This document shows, piece by piece, positions 47,209 to 60,739 of a stretch of 64,000 nucleotides of DNA. Below the pieces are notes generated by a model that saw only the letters and a program-made list of their open reading frames with translations, had not been told where the DNA came from and did no database searches. The stretch's first letter is position 1. Every line of letters starts with the position of its first letter. The stretch lies in assembly GCA_034509425.1 (NCBI GenBank), contig JAVTVJ010000014.1:62001-126000 (forward strand), read 5' to 3'. A program made the translations under genes and the position numbers. The DNA is from Eopsaltria australis (Eukaryota; Chordata; Aves; Passeriformes; Petroicidae).

Positions 47209-48352
47209 GAACAAAATGTTTGTCACTTTTTGCACTAAACCATACTATTGCAAAAGCTGAGCCTTCTTTAGCTGACTTTAAATTAATTTTCATGCCTTGG
47301 TTTCTTTGGTCTATTCTGAAATAAATTAGGTAGCCACCTAGATGAGGAGGGGAAATTGTTAAAGATATTTACAACCTCCATTCTTTGTTCTTATGTAAGT
47401 TTGGTTTTTTCTATATTTCTTACCAAATCTTTTCCTTATCTGGCATCGCCTCTTCTGAGGGATACACTTTTATAGGAACAAGTAGTTCCAGCTGAAGCTT
47501 GCCTTGTTTATGTGCAATTGCAACACCAGATGCATGGCTTCAATTCACAATAGTTTATTTCTGATAACCTCATTGGTTAGTAGCCGTGGGAGATGAAAAC
47601 TAATAGTAACAGATTTAAGCAGTGGCAGCAGCCCAGAGATTAATAGTGAGCTCTAGAGTAATCTCTGGAAATGGTCATCCTTGCTGTCCAAATCCAGGAT
47701 TTGTAGACATTGCTTTCAGTTGTTATATTAATTACTTATACACTGTTCTTTTTGTCTTAAGCAGATGTGAATGGTTCCATATGCAGATATATATCTGTGT
47801 TTGAAAAAGAAAAGTAACACAGGAATTCTTAGAAATTATTCAGGGTTGTGGTTTTTTAGCTTGTTTGTTGTCTGTCTTCTCATAGCTGGGTCCACCATGT
47901 CTCTGTCATTCAATTAAACACTGTGCAAACCTGTAGGAAGTGTTCAGAGATTCATGCTGGGAACTTATTTCAAACAAATATCCTGTAAGATGTGAATAAA
48001 CATAAGGTATGTTTCAATTGCACAGGGACTCTGGCTAGCATGCAGCGTTTATGAATGTGAATAATTATAATTAAATGTTTTCTGTTCTCAGATTCTTTTT
48101 CTTTCTGTCATCTCTAAACAATCCATCTTTCAGAAGGTGCTGACTGGGAACTTAGCAGCAGAGCGGTTTCTCATGACTGTTGTTTGGTAATTGGAACATC
48201 TCGGAAAGCTTCTGTGAGAGTTTGTGGTAATTTTGGTTGCACTGCATGAGATAATTCAGCAATCAGCCAGTTTTTTTAGCTGGCTTGGTGCTCAAACTCG
48301 TAATAAGGTCAAGGATTGAATTTGGGTAGTTTCAACTTCAAAAAAAAAATCC

Positions 48353-48419
48353 TAATTATTTAGATTATTTAAAGTATTGGGGGGAAAAGCGTAATTGTTT
48401 AGATTATTTCAAGTACTGG
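48353..48419. repeat. Two 28-bp near-identical direct copies
   Basis: Copies at 48353-48380 and 48392-48419 share TAATT, TTTAGATTATTT, AAGTA and TGG with only three mismatches in 28 bases, separated by GGGGAAAAGCG. The repeated TAATT/TTTAGATTA cores are homeodomain-like. Confidence 0.9.
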
Positions 48420-51400
48420 AAAAATGTTTTCAGACAATCAGTTTCATTGCACAGAACTTGTTTAAATTACCTGAGCTATTTGATTTGTTGGATTACCTTA
48501 AAGCTATTAAGAGATGTGGTAAAAAGGTAATTGATTAACAGGATTTTCATCTGGAAGAGGGGGATGTTTTCATCACTTATTTTGATTTTTTTTGTTTAGT
48601 ACAAAAGTGACTGTCAATTCAGATATCTGCTGATAGGATGTTTACGTAAGAAGCACAAGAAATTTTCTTCCACAAAACCTGTTGCATTCTGTTTACAAGT
48701 GGAAGATTTCTGTGCAACATACCTCCGTTCACTGAATGTGTAGGACACATGCTCTTGGTCACTTTTGCTCAAACACAAAGACTTTGCTATTAGTGCTCCT
48801 GAAATCAAGAAAAGTTCTCTGAAAGAGCTGAGTTACTCATTTAAGAGGACAAGATTTGGTATGATCGTTACCTGAAGGAGGTTCCTGAACTCCGTGTGCA
48901 GCCTTCAGTGAGCTTTCAGACTGGTAGCACTGAGCTTCCCCTCCACAAAGGGAATGTTCTGGTATCTGGGGGTGTGTTACTTAACTTCGCTATTCCAGAA
49001 CTTTCCCCATTCAGATTTAATAGAAAGCTTCTTACATCATGGGACTGTGTAAAAAACTGTACAAAGCATCCATAGTTTAGTAATCCCAAAGTAAGCCAAG
49101 GCCATAAAATGTATTTTTCCACTGGTGCTGCACTTTCCCATTCCAGATATATTTAGTGTGGTGTAGTAGTTCTTTCTGTAACTTCAGTGCATCAGCAGTC
49201 CTATTAATGCAAATAATTTTATTCTTATTTAACTCTCTCCTTCTTTTGAGCCTAAACATCACTGAAATTGGACAGTTACCTGTCCCATTTGAAATTTAGT
49301 AAACTGAGATTAAAAATGGTAGATGAAATGTGAACAGGGAGCCTAGTAAATGAGAGCAGAAATAGAAATGCTGATAAGTAGAACACTGCAGTTGGTGTGT
49401 ATCAGAGGCCGGACTCTGTCCAGCCTCTTGTGGAATGGCATGGTTTGTTTGATTCAAGTGTTTATGTCCCTTGACAGTTTTGCTCTCTATAATGTACCGA
49501 ACCCATGAATTACTGTACTGAAATAGAGGACTATAAGGGCAGCAGGCAACTGACATTATTTGCAAATTGGTCTGGAGTCTGAAGGTTCCTGTCTGACAAA
49601 ACTCTTGTAACCAGCTTGAAAAAGATCCAAGCGCACGTAACTGTCACAGGAAGAGAATTAGTGTCTGCCAATCCCTACATTGCTTCTACAGTACTGGTAC
49701 TTTCCATTTTCGTCATTTATTGCTCTTTTAGACCAACAAAAATATTCTGAATTTCTTCTTCTAAGAGTTAAATTTTTCAGGTTGTGACTTTGTAATTTTG
49801 ATATTCCACTGTGTTTTCTAAGGCAGGTGCAAGAGTCCAGAATGTCTGTAAATGGCATTTATGTGCTATTGCTCTAGCTAAGTATACCTGTGGTGTGAAG
49901 GCTGGCATGCTTTGTTTCATAGCTTTGTTAGATAAAGTAATGGTTTTCCCACCTGAGAAGCTTTATAAACGCACTCCAGAGTTCTTGCTCAGTACATAAC
50001 CTTGTTGCTTCAGAACTCACTAATGATCAGGATTTATTCAAGGATTTTATTGAGATTTTTCTCAATAAAAGAGATGAGGATTCATATAAGACTCCTCTGT
50101 TCAATTTCTGGAAATTATTTGAAATTTTTAGTTTCTTATATTATGGCTTCACTTTGTTTGCATTCTTATTTGCATTCTGCCCTATGCCCCATTCTTGCCA
50201 TGCACCTGATTCTCTGTGCTGATCACCGCTTGCAGGCAGATCGAGCTGAGCTGGGGAAGGAGCTCCACTTGCACTCTGACAGTAGCTAGAGTGCTGCTCA
50301 AGGAGGGCACAGCCTACGCAGCAGCAGCACAGTGCCTGAGCTGTGGGAAGGCGTCAGAATGGTCTCAGCTTACTGGAACACTGAGATGTTCTCCTGCAAG
50401 TCAGAGCACAGCAAAAGGCTCCGCAGTTCCCGTAGGATGAGAGGTACAGGGGCCTGAGTGAGTGTCCTGACGCAGCTGCTGTACCTGATCCAAGGCAGTT
50501 TAGGGAGAGAGGTGCTCATCATCCGGGCAGAGTTTACAATTGAAGTAGGATTTAGAGAGGCTGGGAACTGAAGAGCTGCCCGCTGATGCAAACAGGACGG
50601 TTCACATTCAAAGCCTGACTCTGCTTCACTAACTCACTGCCTATCACAAGATGTTTAGTTTAAAATCTAGGACAGTGGGGTTTTCTCTTGAAGTCTGTGT
50701 TAGGGAAGCCATAATTATTAATGCTTCAGAAAATTATTTATCAGATGTTCTGAGATGTATGTTAACTTAGTGATGAATCAGAAAAATATCTGAAGTTTGT
50801 GATTTATTCTGCAGACATGGAATCAGCTTACGGATTTACACAAGGAGAATTCTCTGTTGATTTCTTGTTTTTAAGGTAGAATAACCAAGGAATTGTCACC
50901 GTTTTGAGGAATGCTAATGACTCTTTTGCTGTTTAGATAAGTCAACCAACCAGTGGCTTTTAGGGCCGTGTGTTGCCTTGGTAAGGGTGCAAGGTGAGGT
51001 TTTTAAGTGTGTGATGTTACGAAGTATCATCTCAAAGAGTCAGGTCCCTCAGGAGAGCTCTGCTTACGAATCTAAAGTTAGGCCACTGATACGGTTTTCC
51101 AATGAAGCTTTTTATTGTAAAGATAAAATGTCTGAACAATTTGAACTTGGAACTTCTAACTGACCAAAATTTACGTTGTCAACATCTTTAACCAGTAAAT
51201 GTTGTAAGCATTTTAATTTGATTCTCTTTAGGGATGCCTGAGGAAAAGCACATCTTAATATGGAGTCACATGTACAGGGTGAATGGAAGTAGAGAAGTAG
51301 ATAATAGGGAATGTGCTTTGCTTTTAGTAGGGTCCCTTTGAGGCTTGACATTCAGCTTTACAATTCGAACAAATCTGTAATGTTGTAGTTTACAGTTTTG

Positions 51401-52958
51401 CGTTCCTGTTGATTGCGTTGACTCAAGAAGGATGCCCATAATTCATCAGTTTAGAATTCACTAGCTCATTTAGTTGCATCTATTGGAAAATTCTCAGGAA
51501 GTTTAAGGATTACAGCTGTAGAATGTAGGCTGCCAAAAATTAGTCTGTGACAGTATATATTGTTTACTTTTTTGTAGTGTTTATTTGATTCCTTACTGGA
51601 AAATACATCATAAAAATTATAAAAGATGAAATATGAATGGAACAGCTCATGTAAACTCTTTGCAATTTGTACTGAAGTGCTTAGGCAGTGCTACGAAGAG
51701 TTCTTTAATGTATGTGGATTAAGGCAGTACCTTGCTCAAATTCTTCAGATTTCTGATTTATCCAGTAGGTGTTCAAGCGTATGGATTGGTGGAACAGCCA
51801 AGATCCTGAAGAAATCTCTGTTCCCATTTTAGAGATTCTATAAAAATGTTGCAAGTGTCAGTGCTCCTGGTAGCTGCACTAAACTGCAGGCTTGTGTTCT
51901 CTGTCAGACAGGAGGGATGGGTTTATGTGTCCAACATGTGTCTGTCACACCTCTGCAAGAGTTGCACTGACCACTGGGAGACTTCTGCTGACAGTCTCTT
52001 GTACGTCAGTAGCCAGTTGAGCTTCTGTTCCCAAGATCTTCAGGAGCAAGTTTTTTTCACAGAAAACCATTTATGTTTCATGTTTATTTAAGATGTTGAA
52101 AACCAGAAACCACAAGGTTTAAAGTTTTGAGTTTGGTTTTTCCTATTTACAAGGTTTTGGTGTTGTATGCCATCTGTATTTGCTCCAGAAGGATTTGTGT
52201 GTGATTTAAGAGTGCTTTTATATGATTCATCTGTTCCAGAATTGCTAAGTGAGCCAGCTAATCATGAGTGCTGAACTTGGTGACCTGTTCATGATCAGCC
52301 CGTAGATGTTCTTTTTAATAACAAAAGGAAATAGCAATAGATGACTGTTGTTAAATTGTTATATGTATAATTTTGGGTTTTTTGTATATTGAGCTTTACA
52401 TTGGAAAAGTTCTGCATTACAGTTTGGACTCTCTTGAGCATTCTGAGATATTAATGTTAAAAGTACATTGAATGAGATGTTTAGGGAAAAGAAACAGCAG
52501 AAACATAACATGGGGATCATTAATTCAGGCTGTTAATCTGTTGGGCTCATGTGTTTGCTTGATTTGATGAACCAGGGTGTGGCAATATCTACAAGTGTAT
52601 GGTTTTTACAAGCAGCTGAAGACTGGTACAAAACCAGTGGACAATCCAAGTATTTGTGTAGGTGCTTCATGTGACACTGCTTTCCGAGTGACAGCGCAGC
52701 CGTGCTGGTGGCCTGCAGTGTGTGGAGCCTCTCCATGTGCAGTAGCTGGTTTCAAGATGAGATTTCCCTTTCTGCATAGGAAATACTGCCAATTCTGTGA
52801 TAAAGAAAAAGGCACCAATTCACTGAACAGTAGACTCTTTTTTTTTATCCTTAGTGGCCCACTTGTGGCATAGAAACAAAACCCTTGTTTGCTTTTAGGT
52901 TACATCAACTATTGGTTATAGTTGTGGTGGTACATAATTTTCCAACCTAAGGCTTTTA

Positions 52959-52973
52959 TTTTTTTTTTTTTTT
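52959..52973 (+). repeat. T15 homopolymer
   Basis: Run of 15 T bases after GGCTTTTA; no retrocopy structure is visible next to it. Confidence 0.9.
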
Positions 52974-55900
52974 CTGGAAAGGAATTGCTGTGGTGAAAAG
53001 AAAACAGAGTGCTGGAAACTGTTTGGACAGTATTTGAAAAACATTAACATTGGCAAAGAAGGGGGTGTGTTCACAAGCTAAACGTGGGAGTGATTTTCTG
53101 TCTCGCTATTGATTTGTGCTCAGGGCATACAATCCAGGGAAGCTTGGTAAACTCCAGTCAGAAAAGCATTTGTGAAAAGCACACGTATTGTTGCAGTCCA
53201 GGAGATGAATGTGACTGTGCTGGTGCTGGCACATGCTGGTCCATTCGCTGTGGAGGGGGATCTCCTGTGTTGTTTCTAGTGCCTGTCAGTGGCAGTTATT
53301 TACTTCCCAGCAGCTCAAAGTGAGACAGATGCTGTGTTCTCCTAGTGATGTAAAGCTCAAGTGACAAGTCAAAATAAAAGACTTGTCCAAATTACTTTAA
53401 GACAATAAACATGATGGCTCCTCATTGACAGCATGTTAAATATTAATTTCTCAAACTGTGAGTTTGAAAGGCTTTGACATGTGTCAAGATTCTTACTATT
53501 TAAAACCAATCTTCCACAAAAATTTCTTAGAGATTGAAAGAGCAAATGTTGACTTGTATGACTAGCAAAGACAACTCTATACTCTTTCTGCATTAAAAAA
53601 AAAATAATCTAATTCTGTGTGTTCCCTAGACATGATGTGGGCTATTATTTGAAAATATGTAGCTAGCTCAAATGTTAATTGCCTTTCATTGATGCTAGGC
53701 AAATGTTCCTAAAGGTACTGTCCTAGCCAATACCAGTGAAATGAGGAATGAATCAATGTTGTTGCTCTAGTAGTTGCTAAATGCTGTATTTGCTGTGAAA
53801 GGTACAGCTTGTATAAAAACGAAAGGGAAGAAATAGAACCTGTGCTTCTGAAGAAGGCAGCACTATGCAGATACCCCTTCTGAGAGCGGGAAAGGATATT
53901 TTCTAAGATTTTCCGATACTGAGGCCCTTTTGCTGCTGTTGAGAGAAAAATATCTCTGACAGAGGATTTAGCTTCTGCTAATCCTTAAGGGACTTGTTTT
54001 GACAGACTCTTTATAGAAGATTTTCTCAGTAACTTCTGATTTGTTATAAAAGAGCATTTACTGATTTGTCCTCAAGCACCTTTTTAATGCATGTTTGTAA
54101 TGAAGTTCATGTACATACAGGAATGAGGAGGAAAAGCCAGTTTGAATTGTTTACAGTGAAAAAGCAGGAAGATTTTGATTTTCCTGAATCTCCACTTCAA
54201 TGTCTAACCCACAGGATACTTAGAGTCTGGATTTCATTTAGTGTATTATGTGGCCTGCTCAGCAGTTTGTGGAGGTGCATCTTGCTTTCTTGACAGTGGA
54301 CTCTGAATTTTTTGTAACCCTTTTCCTTGTGTTCAGAGTAATGCCCAGTATAACATTTCAATCCATATTCTCATATTTTGCACAGGTCACTAGGAAGTCT
54401 TGGTTTTGTAGTGGTTGTGTCAGTTAAGGGGAATAAACCAGCTTTCTTGTTTGTTCCTTTTTTATGAAGAACTCAAATATCCAACTACATGTCCCTTTCC
54501 AAAATCAAAGACAGTACTGAGAATGCATAGAGAACAGCTCAGCTCTGTCATTTTTCCCAGTTTTTATCTGTGGCTCTGCACATGTGCTCATCTTGCACAA
54601 TAATGCAGGATAACAGGCCTGCATTACCAATATTGTCTGAGTCTAATAAAAAGGTGTCATGCTGTTTAGCTAAAAAGATCTTGGATCACATTCCCATGAT
54701 TTCCCATTGTTCTCCTGCCAAACTGTCTCATCCCTGATCTAGGGGCTCTATGTAGTTGACACTGTACTTGATTCATCCGCTGGCTTTGCTTCAGAAAAGA
54801 ACTGACTGTTAACCAATATTAATATTAAAGCAGTTGGGTTTTTTCCTCTTCTAATCGGAATAAACCCAAATACTATAGAGCATACTGAAGCAATATGAAA
54901 ATTATGTTTCAAAGGCAAGTCTGGCCTCTAAACCTCCTCAATTTATTTCAACTATTAGCTTTTAAATGTTTTCCTTAATTGTAATGAATGTACTTGGTGT
55001 AAATCAACAGAGTTTGTGCTTGCTGCACAGGCTGTGCAAACCATTTCAGGGGCAAATCACATTAACTTCTATCAAATGTAATAATGTAATGTTTGTATCT
55101 TGGGAACAGTGTAATTTTTGCTGTAATGCCAGAGACACGCTGAAGAAGTGATCATCTCTCTGTAGTTAAAGTCTGCAAAAATTTAAGAAAAAAATTCTCA
55201 GTTAAGGGACAATTCAAGTGAGTGCCATTAAATGTCCCAAATCTCATTCAAAACTTGTTTTTGTCAGTGACCCAACAGATGAACACTGTGACAAATACCA
55301 TCCTGTTTAAATTTCAGGTCTGGAGAGTAAATAGCTGTTTCTTTTGGCAAAAAAACCATGGGTTAATTTAGAAAAAAGAATCATTATTTATTTATAATGA
55401 AGGATAATTTCTGTGATAAAAACTTCGTATCACAGCTGTCTAACACCAAAGAAGCAAGTGAGGAACTGTGCTGCCTTTGTTACCATTATTTTTATTCTGC
55501 CCTGACTTTTTGCTTTTGAAGAAATAGTAGTTTTTGTTGGAGTAAAAAAACCTTACAAGAGACAGCTTGCAGAGCTTATTCTGATAAAGTTGTCTAGAAA
55601 TCTCTTGAGGGAATGAGCTTCTGGTAAAATACCAGGTATTTCTCACTTCTGGCAGTTCTGGAAATGTTCTGAAAAAAGCTGTTCCTGAACTATTATGGAA
55701 ATTACCACGGTGGAGCTGGAACACAGATATGCAAATACCTACATTTGAGTAGAAAAGTAACTAAGAAGAAAAACTGTCATTTTAGAATCTTCAGGGAGGG
55801 TTCTCTAATTCTTATGAGGAAGTTAATAATGTCAAGGGAAGGGGGAGAAGTAGCCTCTCTTTTTCTTTCTGGAGGTATTTGCTTCTAAAATGAAGAAAGC

Positions 55901-57394
55901 TGCCTGCACACAGAGGTCTGTTCAAGTGCCCACAGCAGGTTTAGTGGAGGAGAGGGAAAACATTGTGTGTGCATATTACACTTCATACAGAGACTGACTC
56001 TGTTAGCAGTGCTTTCCACAGCTACCATTTTTAAAATGGCAACTGCTAAATGGAGAGGATATGAGGAAATGTGTACCCTGTCCCTAATGGATGAAATTTA
56101 TCATTTTAAGAATAGCAGGCCCCCAGTTCACCAGGTATAGCCCACATTGATGAGTGAATAAAGTAGTAGACTCCAACTTAGTCATGGTAACTTCCAGTGG
56201 TACTAATTAATCTTCACCCATTTGTTTTAATTTGACCCAAAAGTCATACAGTTTTCTAATATCTTAAAGAAGGAAGAGATCAGGAGGATGAGGTCTACTT
56301 TTGTAGCTACATTGGTAAAGTGTGACATATTTTTAAATCAGGAGAACATGGTGGAAATTTATGAGAGAGAATTATCTGGCATGTACTATGGCCTCTGCAA
56401 GCAAAGCTGTGTGGAAAAAGCCAGTGAGCTGGTTACAGCATCAGAGTTGGAACAGATCAGGTCCTTGTGTGGTGCAGGCAGACCAGGAAATGCTGTTAAT
56501 GCCTGATGATCATGAGCATTGGCTCTGCTACTTACAGAGTCCTTAAAGAGAAACAATGGAGTATGTTTGTGCTCCATGTTGCTCCAAATTCTGTGTCTCT
56601 CAGTGGTCTCAGCATCTGACATAGTCTGACTGGGGGATTGCATCCTTCAAATGCCTTTTGCTGCACTCACACTGGCTGTGAAGATGTACAGCATAGACCT
56701 GTGCTAGTTTTAGTTTGTCATTGGAGCTTTATTGATTTTACAGTAATCCACAGGTTGGTCTCCATTCCCCATTTGTCCTTTTGAGAGTCAGGTGATCCTC
56801 AGGAGTTGAGGAGCCATGTGCAGCCTTTCCTTACATTCTCTTGGCCATGAGAATCATTTCCCAGGGTTTCCAGCTGTCTGCTCCCTCTATCCTCTCCCGA
56901 GGCTGGGCTTCTCTAGTATCTCATTATGGTCAGACTTCTGATCCTGAACTGCATTTAAAAAAACGTGAATGAGAAAAGGAGCTTTTGATCCATGTTTTTT
57001 TGAGCTTTAACAATGTTAGTTTTCCTTCAATACACAAAGCTTTTTTTCTGTGTCCTTTCTTAGTGCCTTTGCTTTTTGTGTTTGTGGTATTCATCAGTCT
57101 ATTACCAAATGCATTTGATGAGGGGCTTGCTGCTTCTTATGCTTGCTATTCATGAAGGTGTGTCCTGAGAGAGCTGGGATGCAGAGTTAGGTTTGAACTT
57201 GCAAGTCTCCTGCACTGCAAATAAATGGGTTGTCGCCAAGTCACAGGTGCTCACAGCATGATGGTGAAAAATAATGCAAGTCTTGGGCATTTTGATGACA
57301 ATTCTAGTAGCATAATTGATTCAAAGAGGTTTTTGCTCAGTTACCTCATGAATATTCTTTGGACAGAACCACTGTAGGGTACCAATATGTTGAG

Positions 57395-57765
57395 AAAGCA
57401 TCTTTTTTCATTTATTTAAGAATAAATATTTGATTGTCTTTATGTTTTGAGAGGGCCTCAAATGTCCTGTGATCAGATGTAAAATGGATATTTGTCTTGT
57501 GAATTAAAACAAAGGAGAAACGTGATTTGTCTAATTACTTTATGCCATGCATAGCTTTGGTTTGAAATGGTAAAATCTACCCTTAATCTCTAATAGAACT
57601 CATTTTGTAAATGTAAGGTTACATGGGATCAAGGCAAAAGCACTGGAAACAAACTGTAATGTTGCATTTGTTAGAGATTGTTCCTCACTTTATGAGCAAT
57701 TAATTTTACAATTCATTGAGTTGGTCCATAAATTATTAATAACAGAGATCATAGAATTGCTGGTA
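57395..57765. promoter_or_regulatory. AT-rich block, possible conserved non-coding element
   Basis: Stop-rich, repeat-free sequence with many developmental-factor-type cores: AACAAAGG (SOX/TCF-like), TGTCTAATTACTTTATG, GAGCAATTAATTTTACAATT and CATAAATTATTAATAAC. The density of TAATTA-type sites is the highest I noticed in the window. Conservation is unknown. Confidence 0.3.
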
Positions 57766-59145
57766 ACATTGGACAGAGGTTGTAATGGGAGTTAAAGGGA
57801 AAGTCTTCAGTAACAGAAAATACTTAGGTTTGTATCTCACACAACATTTAAATTTTTTTACCGTAATCTGTCTAAGAATTGTATCTAGGTGAAAAGGAGC
57901 TGGAGGACTTGAAAAATGTCTTTGTGATGTGTCGTTGATAAATGGTGTTGTGCATAGTTTGGATGACTGTGCTTTCTTACAGAAAATAGTGTTTGAGAAG
58001 TATTTAATATATCATGTAGATCAAGCCTTCAAGTGCTGTGGACTTTGTATTGTGAAGTGAATAATAGCTACAGCTTGCTGGGGCAGCAGTTCAGTGCAGG
58101 TCATGTATTTAGAGCGCATTGCACTTGAGAGCTGAGCTCAAAAGCTTAGCAGTAGACTTCCAGAAAGCTGCTTGAGTGGCCTTGAACAATATTGAATCAA
58201 AACTCACGGCCCTTAGTGTCAAAAAAACTTTTTTCCCCTACAAGGGCTCTATGCTTCTAAAAACAGAATGGAGCCAAAATCATGAAGGTATTTGTTAAAT
58301 TGTCTGGCATCCCAAATTGTTCCATCCCTACAAGTTACTGCTCCTGGGAGTATCATTAGAAGGATAGCCAGTATCCTGACAGGTAAACATTGTATCTGAT
58401 GTTTTCTAGAGAGGCCCTTCAAAACCTACAGCTACACACGAATTGTTACTGTTATAGATAAATTGATATAAATTCTGCCCATGGAGCATTAGAGGTCTGG
58501 AGCTGCCTGTGGTTCTTTAGCCATTTGTTTTATATTTGAAGTATCAATTTGTGGCAATGTCCAAGTCATTCTGGCTTTGTTTTGCCTAATATAACTTGAA
58601 TTGCAGGAAACAACTGCTTCTACAGAGTTAATTTGACAGAAACTGTCTAGACTTATATTTTTTTATTACAATTTGAAGATTAAAATGAGTGACTATATGC
58701 CTCTTTCCCATGTCTAATCACGTATTTAACTTGGTCTAATTTTGAAGGTGTCCAAGTATATGTGAGAAAAGAAAATTTCAGGGTGCATGTCTGAGGACAG
58801 TGTTAATATTTTGATTTTAAGACTAAAATACAGAGCATTTCTGGATCTCCGTGACTGCACTTTGTTTTTATAAAGTAAAATTATTTGGCAGCAATTCAGT
58901 TTGCATAGTAAAGCTACTGAATTAAGAGAGAAGTTAATGCTATGTTCTTGTACAATGTCCTGGTCACAAAGCCGTGCTTTCCTTTTTGTGACAGTAGCTC
59001 TGAATATTGGAAACAAAACCCAAAAAACCCTACTAATATTCAAGCTTGCTCTATCAGTATCCTATGATTTATGTACTGTTGCAGCACTGTGAGGTGGAGC
59101 CTGGTAGCTGAAATTTGCATGTGGTATTTGGACTTCTCAGACATT

Positions 59146-59261
59146 CTGTTTCTGTTTTAATTGTTTCTTCCAGTTTAAAGCGTGCTATGAGCACTGCTGA
59201 TCTCAATGTATTCTTCCCAAACCTGCATGTTTCTACAGGGGGGCTGCATAGCTCATGTTAA
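59146..59261 (+). CDS. Candidate terminal exon, unknown product
   Basis: TTTCTGTTTTAATTGTTTCTTCCAG (ending 59173) is a strong acceptor. The frame needing two bases from an upstream exon reads LKRAMSTADLNVFFPNLHVS plus eight more residues, to TAA at 59259-59261. The other two frames stop within a few codons. A short basic and serine-containing start followed by a stop would suit an alternative last exon. No AATAAA is seen within about 150 bases downstream, and the peptide is not recognised. Confidence 0.18.
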
Positions 59262-60727
59262 GGGCATTTAAATAGCAGCAATGCCATTGGGAATGCTTTG
59301 CTTGAATAGTCCAGGTAGTAATAATTGGGCTTGAGAGGGAGAAGGATTGTACATGAGGCTTGTATAGTAGACAGTTACCTTGTGTAGGTATGGTGCAATA
59401 AGTTGAACAGCCCAAAAGCAGGAAATTCTGTGGAACTTGTTCTGTTTCTTTGCCTTGTCACTAACAGTTGATTATAATTACTGTTTTTAGTGAGTTACCT
59501 GCTGAGAATCAAACCAAATGAGAGTTTTCTACCATTATAATTTGTAGAGCAAAGTTTTGATGCTGCCTTTGGTTGTGTCTAGACAGACTGCCTCAATCCT
59601 TCTCAACCCCCAGTCTCCAGCCTGAGCTGAACTGCAGAGTGCTGCCTGGGTGCTTTTGAAATGTGCTAGTCCAAAAGGCTGAATTTCATTAAATAGTAGT
59701 AAAACTTGGCCTACTTAAATTAAAGGCATATCTCCTTTATTCTTTAAGCAAACACCTGCTTTCAGGAGGATGTCAGATGAATATAAAACTGTTACAAAGC
59801 TCGAATATGACTTTAGCCTCTCTTTTATTTTTGTCATCTTCCCTGCTGTGACTGAGGAAATGCCAGCTGTTGTTCTGGTTGATTCAATAGTCAGCAGGTC
59901 CAATAGAGTTGCAGAGCTGTATGTGTGCTGTATGGATGGTGAAAGAATCCATCTTAAAACCCAGCTGATTTTGTTAAAACATGAGCCATTGACAGAGAAC
60001 GTTGAATCCCACCCATTAAATCAAATCTAGTTTGGGAGGGTTGCTTCATTTGGAAAATGGGTCCCATCAGCACAGGGTTGCAGGTTTGGCTGCTGAGGAT
60101 GACAGTGTAAAGGAGATGCCAAAGAATGTCTCATTACCGTGGAGCAGAGGGCTGCTGGTGTTGGGCTGCCTGGCTTTTGCACTGCAAGCAGGAGATGAGC
60201 CATCAAAAGTCTTGCTCAGTTCTAATGTGAAGTGATTAAATATTCCCTGCTGGTTGTTAGTTTCCTGCCTAAGTAAGTGTGCTGGGCTCATTTCTTATTT
60301 CCTCTCAACTAGCCGTGCATCCATTTCCACCTTCCTGAAACCTTTTACAAGTCCAGGACAAATAAATCACTTCTAGTGTATTCCCAGGATAGTCTCAACT
60401 AAAAAAAGGACATCAACATGAAGGACAATTGCAGTGTTGAGCTGTCATCCAGTTCCCACAGGTACCATGAAAAATTACAGCCAATAAAATAACATTTTTC
60501 AAAATGTGACACTACTCCTAAATTTTTCTTCTGCAATAAATGAGTTGTAGAGAGAATTTCTGTCCACTTGAGTAAAAACTATTCTTCAAGCACTCAATAA
60601 TAGATTATAGATGAGTTGTATTATTCATTTCTAATACAGTAAATGTTTTGCTTCAACAGTCATTTTCAGAAGCTCAGACAGTAATTTTCTATGGTTTGTT
60701 ATAATTTGAAAGGTATTTCTTATAATT

Positions 60728-60739
60728 AAAAAAAAAAAA
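60728..60739 (+). repeat. A12 homopolymer
   Basis: Twelve A bases after TATAATT, followed by GAGAAAG; no polyadenylation hexamer or retrocopy body is evident upstream. Confidence 0.85.

Larger units (their letters stand above)
46991..59160. other. Non-coding block right of CpG island 2
   Basis: No supported exon. Mostly AT-rich with scattered moderate-GC patches (50200-50600, 52660-52760). It contains a 28-bp imperfect duplication (48353-48419), a T15 run (52959-52973), an enhancer-like block (57395-57765) and isolated acceptor-like signals at 52854 and 57062 without donors. If CpG island 2 starts a rightward gene, this would be its first intron. Confidence 0.55.
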
